Assembly: GCF_048544455.1 (NCBI RefSeq)
Contig: NC_133538.1
Span: 17,699,469 to 17,763,468 of the forward strand
Reading direction: 5' to 3'
DNA from: Silene latifolia
Taxonomy: Eukaryota; Streptophyta; Magnoliopsida; Caryophyllales; Caryophyllaceae
Length of the DNA stretch: 64,000 bases
Every line of letters begins with the position of its first letter. Within the stretch, counting starts at the first letter, position 1. Made by a program: the position numbers and the translations under genes. Shown piece after piece: positions 36,054 through 48,626 of this stretch. The notes below the pieces were generated by a model. The model searched no databases and had not been told where the DNA came from. It saw only the letters and a list, made by a program, of their open reading frames with translations.

Positions 36054-37423
36054 TGTTAGAACACATTGGATTGATGATGCCAAGTCCCTTTGTTATTTGA
36101 TTGTTTGCTCTTAGTTGAAATAATTAGTGAGTGAAGAAATCAAATGGACTTTCAACAATGATTCAAGATGATCAAGCTAATCAAGGAAGTCAAGACAATG
36201 ATATTTTCCAAGCCTTAGTCGACATATGTAAGAGTAAGTGTAACATTCTCATTTAAGTCAAGTAATGGCAAAACCATGCAAACGATGCATTTTGTCTTGT
36301 GGTTTACGTACTATCATACGGAGGAGGAATTTTCGACCAAATGTTTTTAAGTGTCAAAACTTTGCAAACTTTAAACCTTAAACATTTGAATTTTCAAAAG
36401 CTTGAAAATAATCTGAAATTTTGGAGTCACAAGCCCACTTGTCTAAGCCTCTAGATTTGTGCAAATACCTTTTACTAAAATGGCAAAAAAGACTTGTCAA
36501 ACTTCTAAAGTAAGAAAAGCTTTTTGCCATTTTGGTAAATTGTCACATGTTGAGTGTAGAAGCTTAAGTTTTCTGATTTCTTAAGCCCCAAGCCTATAAG
36601 TCTAACACTTACCATCACTCAAAGCTATCATTTTAATATTGGATTTAATTTTTCAAAGTGTACTTACCTAAGACTAAATCCACTATAAATAGAGTGTCTT
36701 AGTCACATTTATTTCTTAAGACTTCCAAAGCATTTATTGTAAAAACCTTGCAAATCATTTGTGCATTTAAAGCTTTGTTCTTCAAGTGTTTGCAAAACGT
36801 TTTTCTGATTTTAAGTCTTCAAAATTGTTTTCGAAAAAAAAGCTGTAAAACCTCCAAGTATCAGTTCGATGTACTGTGACATGATGAGTTTGTTCCATGA
36901 TTCTCGTGTTAGATCTTCATTGTAATCTCCATGTTCATTTAAGTGAACTCTTGAGATTCAAGATTCTGTAACACCTTGAGATAGAACCCATAAACTCTTG
37001 AAGCAGAGTAGCTTTAAGTTTGAGTGCAACCGGAGTAGGTTGGCGAGTTATTTTCATTGTAAGGGGTTTAGTAAGTTTGAGTAAATTTCTAAACAAGCAA
37101 TAAAATAACGGTTGGACGTAGGCCTCGGAGTAGAGGCTGAACCAATTTTTAAAATGTCGTTTATTTGTTCATTTACTTTTACGTTCTTCCACTTTGCTAT
37201 TTCTCGCATGTACCTAATCAAGTTCTGTGTCACAGTCACCTATACTGTGACATAGAACTACTGTACCTTCTTGTGAACTTACATTCAATTAAGTTTCTCA
37301 AGTCTTGTACTTCTTTATTCTTAGCTTAAAGTAGTTAATTAACTAAGTTAAGGATAAAAATTTTAAAAGGTACACCTAATTCACCCCTCCCTCTCTTAGG
37401 TGTTAATCGTTCTTAACTCTTCA
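36054..37423 (+). repeat. SIRE 5' LTR
   Basis: 1370 bp; dyads at 36858-36880 and 37229-37251. The latter sits in a longer 15-bp stem (37222-37258, 7-nt loop). The partner is 45891-47259. Confidence 0.95.
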
Positions 37424-37425
37424 AT

Positions 37426-37437
37426 TGGTATCAGAGC
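37426..37437 (+). promoter_or_regulatory. Primer binding site, tRNA-iMet type
   Basis: TGGTATCAGAGC two bases after the 5' LTR end. Confidence 0.95.
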
Positions 37438-37484
37438 CTTGTACTCTTGATATTGGTTAAATCCAAAGAGTTGATCCTATAGTT

Positions 37485-38471
37485 ATGGACGATTCAAAAC
37501 ACACTAAGTATCCCATTTTCAAGGGAGAAAACTATGCCTGGTGGAAACATCGCATGGAGCACTATGTCAAAAGTGCGGACTATGAATGTTGGTTAATCAT
37601 TCAAAAGGGTCCCCTCAAAATCGAAGTGACTAATGCTGATGGCACTAGCTCCTTGAAAAGTGAGGATAAGTATGTTGAGGCCGACTATAAGAAAATCGAG
37701 AAAAACTCTAAGGCCATGTCCATTCTTCAATATGGGATCGGTGACCAAGAGATTAATCGTATATCTGGATGTGCTTCGGCCAAAGAGATTTGGGACACCC
37801 TAAACCTTGCCTATGAGGGAACGTCACAAGTCAAGAAATACCGTATTGATCTTCTCATGCAACAATATGAGATGTTCAATATGGAACGAGATGAGTCAAT
37901 TAATAGTTTGTCTTCACGTTTTTCTAGTATTGTCAATGACCTTTAGAGTTTAGGTAGGAGTTTTCAATCCGAGGATTTAGTCCGTAAAATCCTTCGTAGC
38001 CTAACTGAAAAGTGGCAACCGAAGGTTACGGCTATTGAGGAAGCTAAGGACCTTTCATTGCTCACCCTTGATGAACTTATGGGCTCACTTATGGCTGATG
38101 AGTTAACTCTCATGAAGCGTTCTAGTGAAAGCTCTAAAGGGAAAGGACTCGCTCTTAATGCTCTCTCAAGTGACGAGGAGGATGAAGATGATGAGTTTGC
38201 AATGTTCACTAAAAACATTGTTGGCATGATCAATGGTCGAAACTCTCAAAGGTATAGCAACAACTCTAGTAAACGCCGTTTTCCTAAGAGAAGATCTAAC
38301 TCCACTATTGGTTGCTTTAAATGTGGTGACAAAGGTCACCAAATCAAGGAATGCCCAAAGTGGAACGATATCAAATCTAAGGAAAAACGTGACTTTGCAA
38401 AACGTGATTACAAAAACAAGGTAATGACTGCTATTTGGGGCATGTCGATTCGAAGAGGACGATGTCCTTGA
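37485..38471 (+). pseudogene. gag: SIRE gag core with first zinc knuckle
   Basis: Starts at ATG 37485 (MDDSKHTKYPIFKGENYAWW). Gag helical region, TAG at 37944-37946, then the same frame continues through ADELTLMKR to a CCHC knuckle (CFKCGDKGHQIKEC, about 38315) and a basic segment. A frameshift near 38450 moves coding to the next frame. Gag would assemble the particle and bind RNA. Confidence 0.85.
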
Positions 38472-39755
38472 GGATGAATTAGATGCCAAACTTAGCATCT
38501 CGTCTAGTTCCTCAAAAAATGCTTCCAAATCATCAAAGAAAGAAGACATCAAGTGTCTTATGGCTCACTCCGCGATTCGACTCGATTCGGACCATGAGGT
38601 AATTAAGCTCAAGAAAAAGGTTCGATCTTTCTCTAAAGACAAAGTTTGTCTCCTCCTAGATCAATTCATAGATAAATGTCGTGTCCAAACTAATAAGTTA
38701 GAAGCTATGCAAATCGAAATTGAGGACATAGCTGAGGAAAATGTAGTCCTAAAAGAAAGTCTAAATGAGAATGATCAACCTAGTTCCATGTTGAGTCTTG
38801 AAAAAGAAATCAAAAAGCTTCGAAAACAAAATTTGTTTTTAGCCAACAAAGTCGATGAAACCAAAGTTACAACAGATCCTGTACTGTTGCATCCAGTTCT
38901 AAAGGAAATGTGTCATCACTAACACAAGAACGTGACCAACTTTTGATTGACTTAGCTACTCGTAACAACGAAAAGGATGATCTTGTTAAGATTGCTGAAA
39001 TGTTAAATGATGAGTCTAGTCATGTCAAAAGTGCCTTAGAACGAGCTCAAAAATTAAATGATGACCTTCTTGCTCAAATTGAGATGTTAAAAAGAGCTGA
39101 ACAGACTCATGCCACAGAGGTCTCTACTGTGGCATCTGATTCGAGAAAAGAAATAGATACTCTCACGAAATTAGTGTCTTCTTTAACTAAGGAACGTGAA
39201 ACTCTTCTAGCTGACCTCAAATTATGTCAAAGGCATAATAAACAATTGGAACAAATTGGGATGTTACTTAGTGATGAAGCAAGACTTGCAAAACAAGCTT
39301 TCGACAATTTAGGCAAATTGAATCTTAATCATCTTGCTAAAATCGAAACATTAACTAAAAAGTTAGATGAGGCTAAGATGTTCTACTTAAAATGGGAAGG
39401 AAGTCAGAATAATGTTTTGGAGTTTCTCTTGAAACAATCACAAGAATATGAAAAATTTGCAAAGAATGCTGGACTTGGTTTCAAATGCAACAGTAGCACA
39501 CACTGTTGCACTCGAAACCAGGATCCAAGTCAAACTGACTTCCGAAGAAGGAAGTATGCTGGTCTTCCTGAGTACATCATTTGTAACTATTGTGGCAAAA
39601 CAGGTCATGAGTTTAATGGTTGTGACAAAAGAGTCCGTGACTTAGAAAGAAACACTAAAAATGCTAAACAAGTGTGGATAAAGAAAGAGGAAGTCAAAAA
39701 GGTCGTTGTCAAGAAGGAGCCCAAACTTGTTTGGGTTCCTAAACTAAATGTTTGA
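38458..39755 (+). pseudogene. gag: SIRE gag extension: coiled coil and second zinc knuckle
   Basis: After the frameshift, an acidic Ser-rich stretch (SISSSSSKNASKSSKK) leads into about 280 residues of heptad-rich coiled coil with two related blocks (LTQERDQLLIDLATR and LTKERETLLADLKL). A further frameshift lies near 38900-38920. The C-terminus has a second CCHC knuckle (CNYCGKTGHEFNGC, about 39583) and a Lys/Val-rich tail. The stop is 39753-39755, and protease starts in another frame just after. Such extended gag proteins are typical of SIRE elements. Confidence 0.8.
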
Positions 39756-39771
39756 TTTCTTATAGGCATTA

Positions 39772-42700
39772 GTGAGGGGCAGCAACAATTGGTACTTAGA
39801 CAGTGGATGCTCTCGTCACATGACGAGAGATGAAAACCAATTCCTCTCGCTAGAAGCCTACGATGGTGGCATGGTGACTTTTGGCGATAACAAGAAAGGT
39901 GAAATCATTGGTATTGGAAAGGTTGGTAAGTCAAAGTCATTATGCGTGGACAAAGTGTTGCTTGTCAAAGGTTTGAAACACAATCTCTTGAGCATTTCAC
40001 AACTTTGTGATCGAGGTAATATTGTTGAATTTCTTGCTAGTGAATGTAGAATCATCAATGGAAAAACTAGAGAACTCATACTTGAAGGTAAACATGTTAA
40101 AGACGTCTACATGACTAACTTGTATGCATTGTCAGGTCAATCACTATCATGCATGAGTGTTCAAAAGAACGACCCTTGGCTTTGGCACAAACGGCTTGGT
40201 CATGTAAATGCTAAGACACTTAACACCCTTAAGAAACTTGATCTAGTTGACGGCATTCCTAACATTAAATTTGAATTTAAATCACTTTGCGATGATTGTG
40301 TTAAAGGAAAACAAGTTAAGTGCTCTTTTAAATCCAAAAAGGTTGTTAGCACTTCCTTACCTCTTGAACTCATTCATATTGATTTATGTGGTCCTATGCG
40401 AGTTGTGAGTAGAGGTGGAAGTCGTTTTATTTGTGTCATTGTAGATGACTTCACAAGATTTGTTTGGCTTCTCTTCTTAAGTTCCAAGGATCAAACATTT
40501 GATGAGTTCTTAATTTGGGTCAAAAAGGTTCAAAACAAATTTGGTTTTAAACTTGTCTCATTGAGATCCGACCATGGAACCGAGTTTGAGAACTCGTCAT
40601 TTGAGTCCTATTGTAATGAGTATGGTGTTAGTCATAACTTTTCGGCCGCAAGAACCCCACAACAAAATGGGGTTGTGGAACGAATGAATCGAACTCTTGA
40701 AAATATGGCTAGAACCATGCTCATTAGCTCTAAGGTTCCCAAGAATTTTTGGGCCGAAGCCGTAAACACATCTTGTTATATTTACAACCGTGTTATGATT
40801 AGAAAAATCATTGAGAAAACTCCCTATGAACTACTACGAGGAAGAAAACCTAATCTTTCACATTTAAAATGCTTTGGTAGTAAATGCTTTGTGCACAATA
40901 ATGGAAAAGACAACCTTGGCAAATTTGATGCTCGTAGTGATGAAGGAGTTTTTGTTGGTTATTCCGATCATAGTAAAGCCTATAAAGTTTATAACAAAAG
41001 GACTATGAAAATGGAAGAAAGCGTTCATGTAATATTTGACGAATCTAGTCTTTTTGTGTCAAACACACAGGTTGATGATGAGGATGATGAATATGATAAT
41101 GATTTTGAGATTGGTATGATACGACATGAAATGGATCAAGTGGTAGAAGAAACTGAGCAACAGTTGGAGCCACTGTTGCATGAGGAGGATGCGCAAAATT
41201 CAGGGGGAACTAATCGTCCTCCTACACAAGATGATGCTACCTCATCCAGGGGGAACAAGGATGGTGAAGAACAACCCAATCTAATCATAAACGAACCACA
41301 ATCACCTCCTTCAAACAATCCTCATGCAACAGTCCCCTCTCATCACAGCGCATTTAACAAACCGAATCCTCTAACTCACTTATCCCCAAGAAATGGAAAC
41401 ACCAAAGCTCACATCCTTTATCAAACTTAACCAGTGACCTAACCTCTGGAATAAAAACCAGATCATCGCTTCAAAATTTCTGTGCACACAATGCCTTCAT
41501 CTCAAAAATCGAACCAGACCATGTCACAGTAGCCTTGACTGATGAATGCTGGATGATTGCAATGCAAGAGGAATTGGAGCAATTCGAAAGGAACAAGGTA
41601 TGGCATCTTGTCCCTAGGCCCTCCCAACGTACTGTAATTGGTACACGGTGGGTGTTTCGCAATAAGCTAGATGATGTTGGAGAAATCGTAAGGAATAAAG
41701 CTAGATTAGTGGTGCAAGGTTTTAACCAACAAGAAGGAATTGATTACGATGAAACCTTTGCACCGGTAGCTAGGCTTGAAGCCATACGAATGCTTGTAGG
41801 TTTTGCGTCTTTTCAAGGTATAAAGCTTTTTCAAATGGATGTCAAAACCGCATTTTTAAATGGATACCTTGATGAAGAAGTGTTCGTTGAACAACCTCCG
41901 AGCTTTATAAACAACGAGTTTCCCAACCACGTTTTTAAACTAGATAAAGCACTCTATGGTTTAAAACAGGCTCCTAGGGCTTGGTATGATAGGCTTTCAA
42001 AGTTTCTATTGGAAAATGGTTTCATACGTGGGTCCGTGGATAAAACATTGTTTATCAAGTCACAAGGAGATGAACTGTTGCTTGTGCAAGTATATGTCGA
42101 TGACATTATTTTTGGTGCAACTAACAATGTTCTTTATAAGTACTTTTCTGATTTGATGACTTCGGAATTTGAAATGAGTATGATGGGAGAACTTGGATTC
42201 TTTCTTGGTCTTCAAATTAAACAATGTGAGAATGGAACGATGATTCACCAACAAAAGTACTTAAAAGAAATGCTAAGTAAGTTTGGGTTGACTAATTCTA
42301 ATCCTATGTCTACACCAATGGTGTCTAAAGTCAAGCTTGACAAAGATGAAAACGGTAAGAGCATTAGTGAAAAGGTATATCGAGGTATGATCGATTCCTT
42401 ACTTTACTTAACCGCTAGTCAACCCGACATACAATTTAGTGTGTGTGCTTGTGCCCGTTTCCAAGCAAATCCTAAAGAATCTCATTTCAAAGCCGTCAAA
42501 CGGATTTTTAGGTATTTGATTGGAACACAAGGGCTATATCTTTGGTACCCAACTCACTACGAACTTGATCTTGTAGGTTTTTCGGATGCGGACTATGCCG
42601 GTGATACATTAGATAGGAAAAGCACCTCGTGCATTGCTACTTTCCTAGGACCGTGTCTCATTTCATAGGCTTCGAAGAAGCAAAACACCGTTGCATTGTC

Positions 42701-43046
42701 CACGGCCGAAAGCGAATATGTGAGTGCCGCTCTATGTTGTGCACAAATTCTTTGGGTACGTCAACAATTGCATGATTATGGCCTTATTTTCGAGACTACC
42801 CCTATATTTTGTGACAACACTAGTGCAATTAATATATCAAAGAATCCTATACAACACTCACGAACTAAACACATCGACATACGACATCATTTTCTACGTG
42901 ATCAAGTTGAGAAAGGTAATATTTGTCTAAGCTTCTGTAAAACGGAAAATCAAATTGCGGACATTCTTACAAAACCGTTAGAAAGAGAACAATTCGAAAG
43001 ACTTCGGTCGGAAATTGGTTTATTGGGTGACATACCGCTAAATTAG
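39772..43046 (+). pseudogene. pol: SIRE pol: protease, integrase, RT, RNase H
   Basis: Protease motif YLDSGCSRHM (about 39790). Integrase HHCC (HKRLGHVN...CDDCVKGK) and DDE core (HIDLCGPM, RSDHGTEF, QNGVVERMNRT) are in one open frame to 41430. A frameshift near 41400 moves RT to another frame: ARLVVQGFNQQ, FQMDVKTAFLNGYL, catalytic YVDDIIFG (about 42096). RNase H follows (GFSDADYAGD; TAESEYVSA; CDNTSAI), broken by TAG at 42666-42668. The stop is at 43044-43046. Apart from these few lesions the frames are long and clean. Confidence 0.92.
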
Positions 43047-43408
43047 ATTACTTTTTCCAATGATTGATTAGAAGGAGGATTTACGTGTAATTAAATTTCA
43101 GTTAATATGGTTAAAATGCATGCATATGTCAAACCAAAATGAAATTAACAATTGTCTATGTGCACTTGAGTTGTTTTTTGCAGTGAGCTTCCCAAATTAC
43201 TTTATGTCCCATCACTCGTAAAAGCCTACACCCTAGCCTCACTCTCTCAACACTCAACCGTCCTCTCACCTTGATTAATTACACCAACCCCTCATTTACT
43301 TCCTTGTTTCCACTAACACACCCTATTACCCACTAAACAAAAACCAACCCTCACCTTTTTCGGATTCCCAAAACTGTCAAAACCATTTCCCTTTCCACTC
43401 TCTTAAAA
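43047..43408 (+). other. SIRE spacer between pol and env-like ORF
   Basis: 360 bp without coding. 43180-43400 is CT-rich like a plant 5' UTR, which may reflect separate expression of the next ORF. Confidence 0.5.
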
Positions 43409-45473
43409 ATGCCTCCAAGATTTTCAAAGGAAGTTCTTCAACTCAGAAATACTTTCAATCTAAAATACATTGCCAAGAAAAAGATGGCTCCAAAACCGCT
43501 GCCAAACCAAATGAAATCTCTGCCACTGCCAAACCAACCGTTGCACGAAAGAAGACAACCGCCAAAAGGGGCGGTGGTCGTGGCAGAGGAGGAAGAAGTA
43601 GGAATCCTCCTATCTCTCTCCAACTAGATGCTGAAGTGGACATTGACACCGATAAAGAGGACTCCGGTTCTAAGGCAACCAAAAGGGATGAAGACATTCA
43701 AAAATCAAGTGATGTTGCCGAAACAAATGAAAAGAAATATCAATCAAGTGAGATGAAAGAGGGGGAACTTGGAAGTGAGAAATCAAAAGAGGGAAAAGAA
43801 AGTAAAGAAAAATCAAAAGAAAGTGAGGAAAAATCAGAGGGAGATAAAGAGCAATCAAAAGAAAGTGAGGAAAAATTAGAGGGAAACAAAGAAAAAGAAA
43901 GTGAAGAAAAATCAGAGGGAGAAAAAGAAAAATTAAATGAGAATGAAGGGGATTCAAACAAAAAGGAAAGGAAGGAGGATAGTGATGTTGCAGTTGAAAA
44001 GAATGATTATGATGTGCTCTTAAAAGATTTGGTGAGTGAAACTTTAGAGAAGGATGAGAGGAGTGAGATTGATGCAACGGTGGCTTCCACTGTTGAAAGG
44101 GAAATCGGTTCCAATGCTGAAGAAATTGATGAAGAAGTTGTTGATGTTGAGGATCATGATGATGCCACAGTGGTGTTTGATGATGGGCTTGACCCATTAT
44201 TTTCAAAACCCGCATCACGAACCCGGTCCAAGTGAAAGATGCTTGAAATATTCGGTGATGATGATGAGGATGTGACACCGGAGGCATCCCCTCCAAAATC
44301 CAAGGTCACTCAAAGAAAAAGGGGATCCGGATCAAAAACCAAAGCACCCAAAAGGGCTCGTTATCATCGGGATTTGCCGAGCATAGATGAGAATGAGATC
44401 ATTGAGGAGAAGGTTCCTCTCAACACATGCATGGACCTTGTTATTGCTCCTTATGCCGAATCATTCAAGAATGACATCCTCAACCATCTCAGTTCTCTCG
44501 ATCTCCCGGAGGAGATCTTCAAGATATGCCACGGTATCTTTGATTTGTTGCTTCCACAAAGGGAAGGCGTTATAAGAAGTCCTAGTATGACACCTCTCTT
44601 GCTTTCAAATACTTCAAAGAGGCTATGTATGCACAGGGTTGGGTGAATTTGTTGGACAAATATAGTCCCATGTACTTGTCCGAAATCATCCAATTCTATG
44701 CAACAGTCAAAGTAGATGTTGAATCTGAACTCTCTCTCGCCTTTATAAATCAGAAACCCTTTATCCTTACAATCAACCAACTTGCTGCCCATCTGGACAT
44801 ATGTGATGTCGGGCTTACCTCCTTCCCCAAACGTGATTGGGGTGAAGTTGATGAGGTTACCTCTACCCAGGTCATGAAGGTTCTTCGACCTCATGATGAC
44901 GATGGCCCTACCAACATATATGCCTTTGAATTAACCGCACCCATCCGGTTCATCTTTAACCTTGTTTTTCGTAACCTTGTCCCTTCCAACAATAGCCGTG
45001 GGAGATGTTCTCTCCTTGACATGCTCCTGATTCATCACATTGTCAAGCACAAACCCATTAACCTTCCTCGCCTTATGCTTCACCGAATTCTTGAGATGTC
45101 CACTGAGTTCCAAAGCGGCAACTTTGACAAAAATGTCGTGGTTCCTTATGGTATGTGGCTCTCGATCATCTTTATGAGGGAGGGGTTAGTGTTGAAAGGA
45201 AGCCCTGCAATTGAGAAATTGAGTGATGAAATGACACCGGGCCTTCTTTCTCGGATGAGCTTGGAGATTAAGAATGGAAAATTGGAAAGGAAGAATCAGT
45301 CGGGTTCTACAATAGGTTCTACCGTTGAAATGGGTGTGGTGCTAGCAAAGTTGGATGAACTCCTTGGAATTGTGAATTGGTTGGTCAAAGAACAGGCCAA
45401 GTTAAGGGATGAAGTCGGTGATCTTCGCACTATGAATGAAGATCTACTTGAACGTCTTCAGAATGCCTCCTAA
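43409..45473 (+). pseudogene. SIRE env-like third ORF
   Basis: Starts at ATG 43409 (MPPRFSKEVLQLRN) with a frameshift near 43480. A Gly/Arg-rich stretch and a long acidic Glu/Lys/Ser low-complexity region (about 43740-43960) follow, then TGA at 44233-44235 and a frameshift near 44620. The C-terminal ~280 residues are globular with a terminal coiled coil (LDELLGIVNWLVKEQAKL). It sits where SIRE elements carry an env-like gene. I see no convincing transmembrane segment. Role unknown. Confidence 0.7.
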
Positions 45474-45890
45474 GCTCATGCCTCTTTAACCCGTCTCCCT
45501 TTATGAACTTTGGCTCTTTGTTGTTGTTTAAAAGACACTCTCTTGCACTTTTGGATGTTTGTTTTTCTCCTGCTTGAACTATTTGTGTGTGTTTAAATCG
45601 TGTTTCTTGACTTTTGGACATGTTTTATCCTCCTTTGACGATGTCAAGAGGGGGAAGTAGTTTAATTATGTTATGTGTGATCTTCTAACTCTTAGGCTAA
45701 CGTCCATCTTAATTATGTCTTAGCTTCCATGATTAGATGTTTTACTTTGGCCAAGCATGTTTGCACCTTTCGACTACCTTGATCATGTTTATTAATTATG
45801 TTTATGTTGAAATTGACCAAAGACCGACTAACCATGAGCTAAGGGGGAATATCACACATGTTTGGACTTTTCATCATCAAAGGGGGAATT
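45474..45890 (+). other. SIRE 3' noncoding region with repeated purine tracts
   Basis: AAGAGGGGGAAG near 45648, AAGGGGGAAT near 45841 and AAAGGGGGAATT at 45879-45890 next to the LTR. The last is the polypurine tract; repeated upstream tracts are usual in SIRE elements. Confidence 0.75.
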
Positions 45891-47259
45891 TGTTAGAACA
45901 CATTGGATTGATGATGCCAAGTCCCTTTGTTATTTGATTGTTTGCTCTTAGTTGAAATAATTAGTGAATGAAGAAATCAAATGGACTTTCAACAATGATT
46001 CAAGATGATCAAGCTAATCAAGGAAGTCAAGACAATGATATTTTCCAAGCCTTAGTCGACATATGTAAGAGTAAGTGTAACATTCTCATTTAAGTCAAGT
46101 AATGGCAAAACCATGCAACGGTATGCTGTACTGTGGTTTCTGGTACTATCATACGGAGGAGGAATTTTCGACCAAATGTTTTCAAGTGTCAAAACTTTGC
46201 ATACTTTAAACCTTAAACATTTGAATTTTCAAAAGCTTGAAAATAATCTGAAATTTTGGAGTCACAAGCCCACTTGTCTAAGCCTCTAGATTTGTGCAAA
46301 CACCTTTTACTAAAATGGCAAAAAAGACTTGTCAAACTTCTAAAGTAATAAAAGCTTTTTGCCATTTTGGTAAATTGTCACATGTTGAGTGTAGAAGCTT
46401 AAGTTTTCTGATTTCTTAAGCCCCGAGCCTATAAGTCTAACACTTACCATCACTCAAAGCTATCATTTTAATATTGGATTTAATTTTTCAAAGTGTACTT
46501 ACCTAAGACTAAATCCACTATAAATAGAGTGTCTTAGTCACATTTATTTCTTAAGACTTCCAAAGCATTTATTGTAAAAACCTTGCAAATCTTTTGTGCA
46601 TTTAAAGCTTTGTTCTTCAAGTGTTTGCAAAACGTTTTTCTGATTTTAAGTCTTCAAAATTGTTTTCGAAAAAAAAGCTGTAAAACCTCCAAGTATTAGT
46701 TCGCTGTACTCTGACATGATGAGTTTGTTCCATGATTCTCGTGCTAGATCTTCATTGTAATCTCCATGTTCATTTAAGTGAACTCTTGAGATTCAAGATT
46801 CTGTAACACCTTGAGATAGAACCCATAAACTCTTGAAGCGGAGTAGCTTTAAGTTTGAGTGCAACCGGAGTAGGTTGGCGAGTTATTTTCATTGTAAGGG
46901 GTTTAGTAAGTTTGAGTAAATTTCTAAACAAGCAATAAAATAACGGTTGGACGTAGGCCTCGGAGTAGAGGCTGAACCAATTTTTAAAATGTCGTTTGTT
47001 TGTTCATTTACTTTTACGTTCTTCCACTTTTCTATTTCTCGCATGTACCTAATCAAGTTCTGTGTCACAGTCACCTATACTGTGACATAGAACTACTGTA
47101 CCTTCTTGTGAACTTACATTCAATTAAGTTTCTCAAGTCTTGTACTTCTTTATTCTTAGCTTAATGTAGTTAATTAACTAAGTTAAGGATAAAATTTTTA
47201 AAAGGTACACCTAATTCACCCCCTCCCCCTCTTAGGTGTTAATCGTTCTTAACTCTTCA
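45891..47259 (+). repeat. SIRE 3' LTR
   Basis: 1369 bp, nearly identical to 36054-37423. Dyads at 46115-46137 (disrupted in the 5' LTR), 46693-46715 (degenerate) and 47064-47086 (intact). Confidence 0.95.
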
Positions 47260-47264
47260 TATTT

Positions 47265-47276
47265 AATAGGAGGGAT
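47265..47276. mobile_element. Stowaway-type MITE, right end split off by SIRE
   Basis: AATAGGAGGGAT is the inverted copy of the CTCCCTCCTATT terminus at 35868; TA follows. Confidence 0.75.
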
Positions 47277-47278
47277 TA

Positions 47279-47888
47279 ATAAACATGTGCCACTTTCATT
47301 GACTTAGCATACTCTTCTTACACTTCACGTCTGTCTGCAGTCAGTCCAATTGCACCTCATTGAGTATTGTCCACTTAATTTGACTCGAGATCGGGATTAT
47401 TTAAAAAGTTCGAGTGACAACCGTCCATACTAATCCCGTTCTCTTAAATTTTGTCACAGATAACAAACATTCATAACTATAGGGCGAGGTGGATGCCAAA
47501 TAGTGCATACGCATAACCCATTAACTCTACTTGGCCTAACGTAATCCATGACATTATGTTGTTGAGTGTTCGCTTCTCCTGCAGAAACTGAGACACGTTT
47601 TGAAGGAGAATAGACTATTGAATACACGGTGTACTCAGTATATTTTAGACGAAAAAGATTGCAGTCGCAGCCACAAATTCACTATCTAATAGAAGTTACA
47701 ATTAGTCTCACTATAGATGGATATATCCGTTTAAATTGAAAAGCGAGTCAAATATGGTTAAAGTGATAGACATTTTTGGGCTCACTATCCAACTTGTTGC
47801 TTGTCTTATGCTTAAAGTGGGTGGATATTTGGTCCGTCTATAATTATAGACGGATATCTCACGTCTATAATGAAAATTTGTGATCTAA
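47279..47888. other. Intergenic sequence with a probable MITE
   Basis: No gene. About 47697-47876 has inverted ends of the AGACGGATAT/ATATCCGTCT type (TCACTATAGATGGATATATCCG versus CGGATATCTCACGTCTATAATG), suggesting a second MITE family; boundaries are approximate. Confidence 0.45.
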
Positions 47889-47890
47889 TA

Positions 47891-48107
47891 CTCCCTCCAA
47901 TTCACAATAAACCTCCCATTTCATTTTGGCACAAAAATTAAGGAAACACACTACCCACCATATAATTAAATTTGGACCACACAAATACACCACCCCACCA
48001 TACAATTAAATTTGGACCACACAAACATTTACCAAAAAAGGAAATAGAGAGGTTATTGTGAATAACCGAAAAAGAAAATAGGGAGGTTTATTGTGAATTA
48101 GAGGGAG
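47891..48107. mobile_element. Stowaway-type MITE, intact
   Basis: CTCCCTCCAATTCACAATAA...TTATTGTGAATTAGAGGGAG, 217 bp, flanked by TA (47889-47890 and 48108-48109). TIRs of about 27 bp. Same GGACCACACAA interior words as the MITE at 35868. Confidence 0.88.
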
Positions 48108-48280
48108 TATCAATTATGTGATGTTCTAGCTCGAATCTCACCTGATCTAATACTGAGCTTACTTGAACTGTTACTAAATTGAAACATGTCAAACTGATTT
48201 AGGTGCATGGTTAGTTAAAATAATCATAAACTGAAATGAACCGAAATCAAAACTAAAGCTCAAGTGCTCAACTGATTAAA

Positions 48281-48626
48281 CAAAGTGAGAAAATGATCCT
48301 ACAACTCTGGTTAGAGGCTTTAGCGAAAATGATAGTGTCATCCGCAAAAGTGAGAAACGGAATTTTCTCCACCCCGGATCCAATTCTAATACCAATATCA
48401 CTAGAGCTAACATCACTATTATTTTGTAGAGATCTTGCTAAAATCTCGGCGCACATAATAAATATGTATGGCGAAAGTGGGTCTCCTTGTCAAATACCTC
48501 GAGTGGGTCTAAAAACGTCTCCCGGTGTTCCATTTACTAACATAGAGTAGGAAACAGTGTTTATACATGCCACAATCCATGAAATCCACTTAGCATTAAA
48601 ACCCATTTGTTTAAAAGTTTCCTCAA
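48281..48626 (-). pseudogene. LINE RT fragment, inverted
   Basis: On the minus strand: WISWIVACINTVSYSMLVNG, then a stop, QGDPLSPYIFIMCAEILARS and the catalytic FADD (LTFADDTIIFAKAS). This is the central RT region of the same LINE type as 48663-50365, reversed during insertion. Confidence 0.85.

Larger units (their letters stand above)
36054..47259 (+). mobile_element. Complete SIRE/Maximus-type copia retrotransposon with env-like ORF
   Basis: TGTTAGAACAC...CTCTTCA termini, perfect 5-bp TATTT duplications (36049-36053, 47260-47264), 11,206 bp. Order: LTR, tRNA-iMet primer site, gag with a long coiled-coil extension and two zinc knuckles, protease, integrase, RT, RNase H, env-like ORF, several AAGGGGGAA purine tracts, LTR. 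The env-like third ORF and size are SIRE/Maximus features. LTRs are nearly identical apart from a few patches, so insertion is recent, but every ORF has at least one lesion. About ten GYNACAGT-N7-ACTGTNRC dyads are scattered in it. Confidence 0.93.

Noticed and set aside
43670-44296. 208-codon minus-strand ORF, His/Leu-rich
   Set aside because: Antisense shadow of the acidic env-like region of SIRE.
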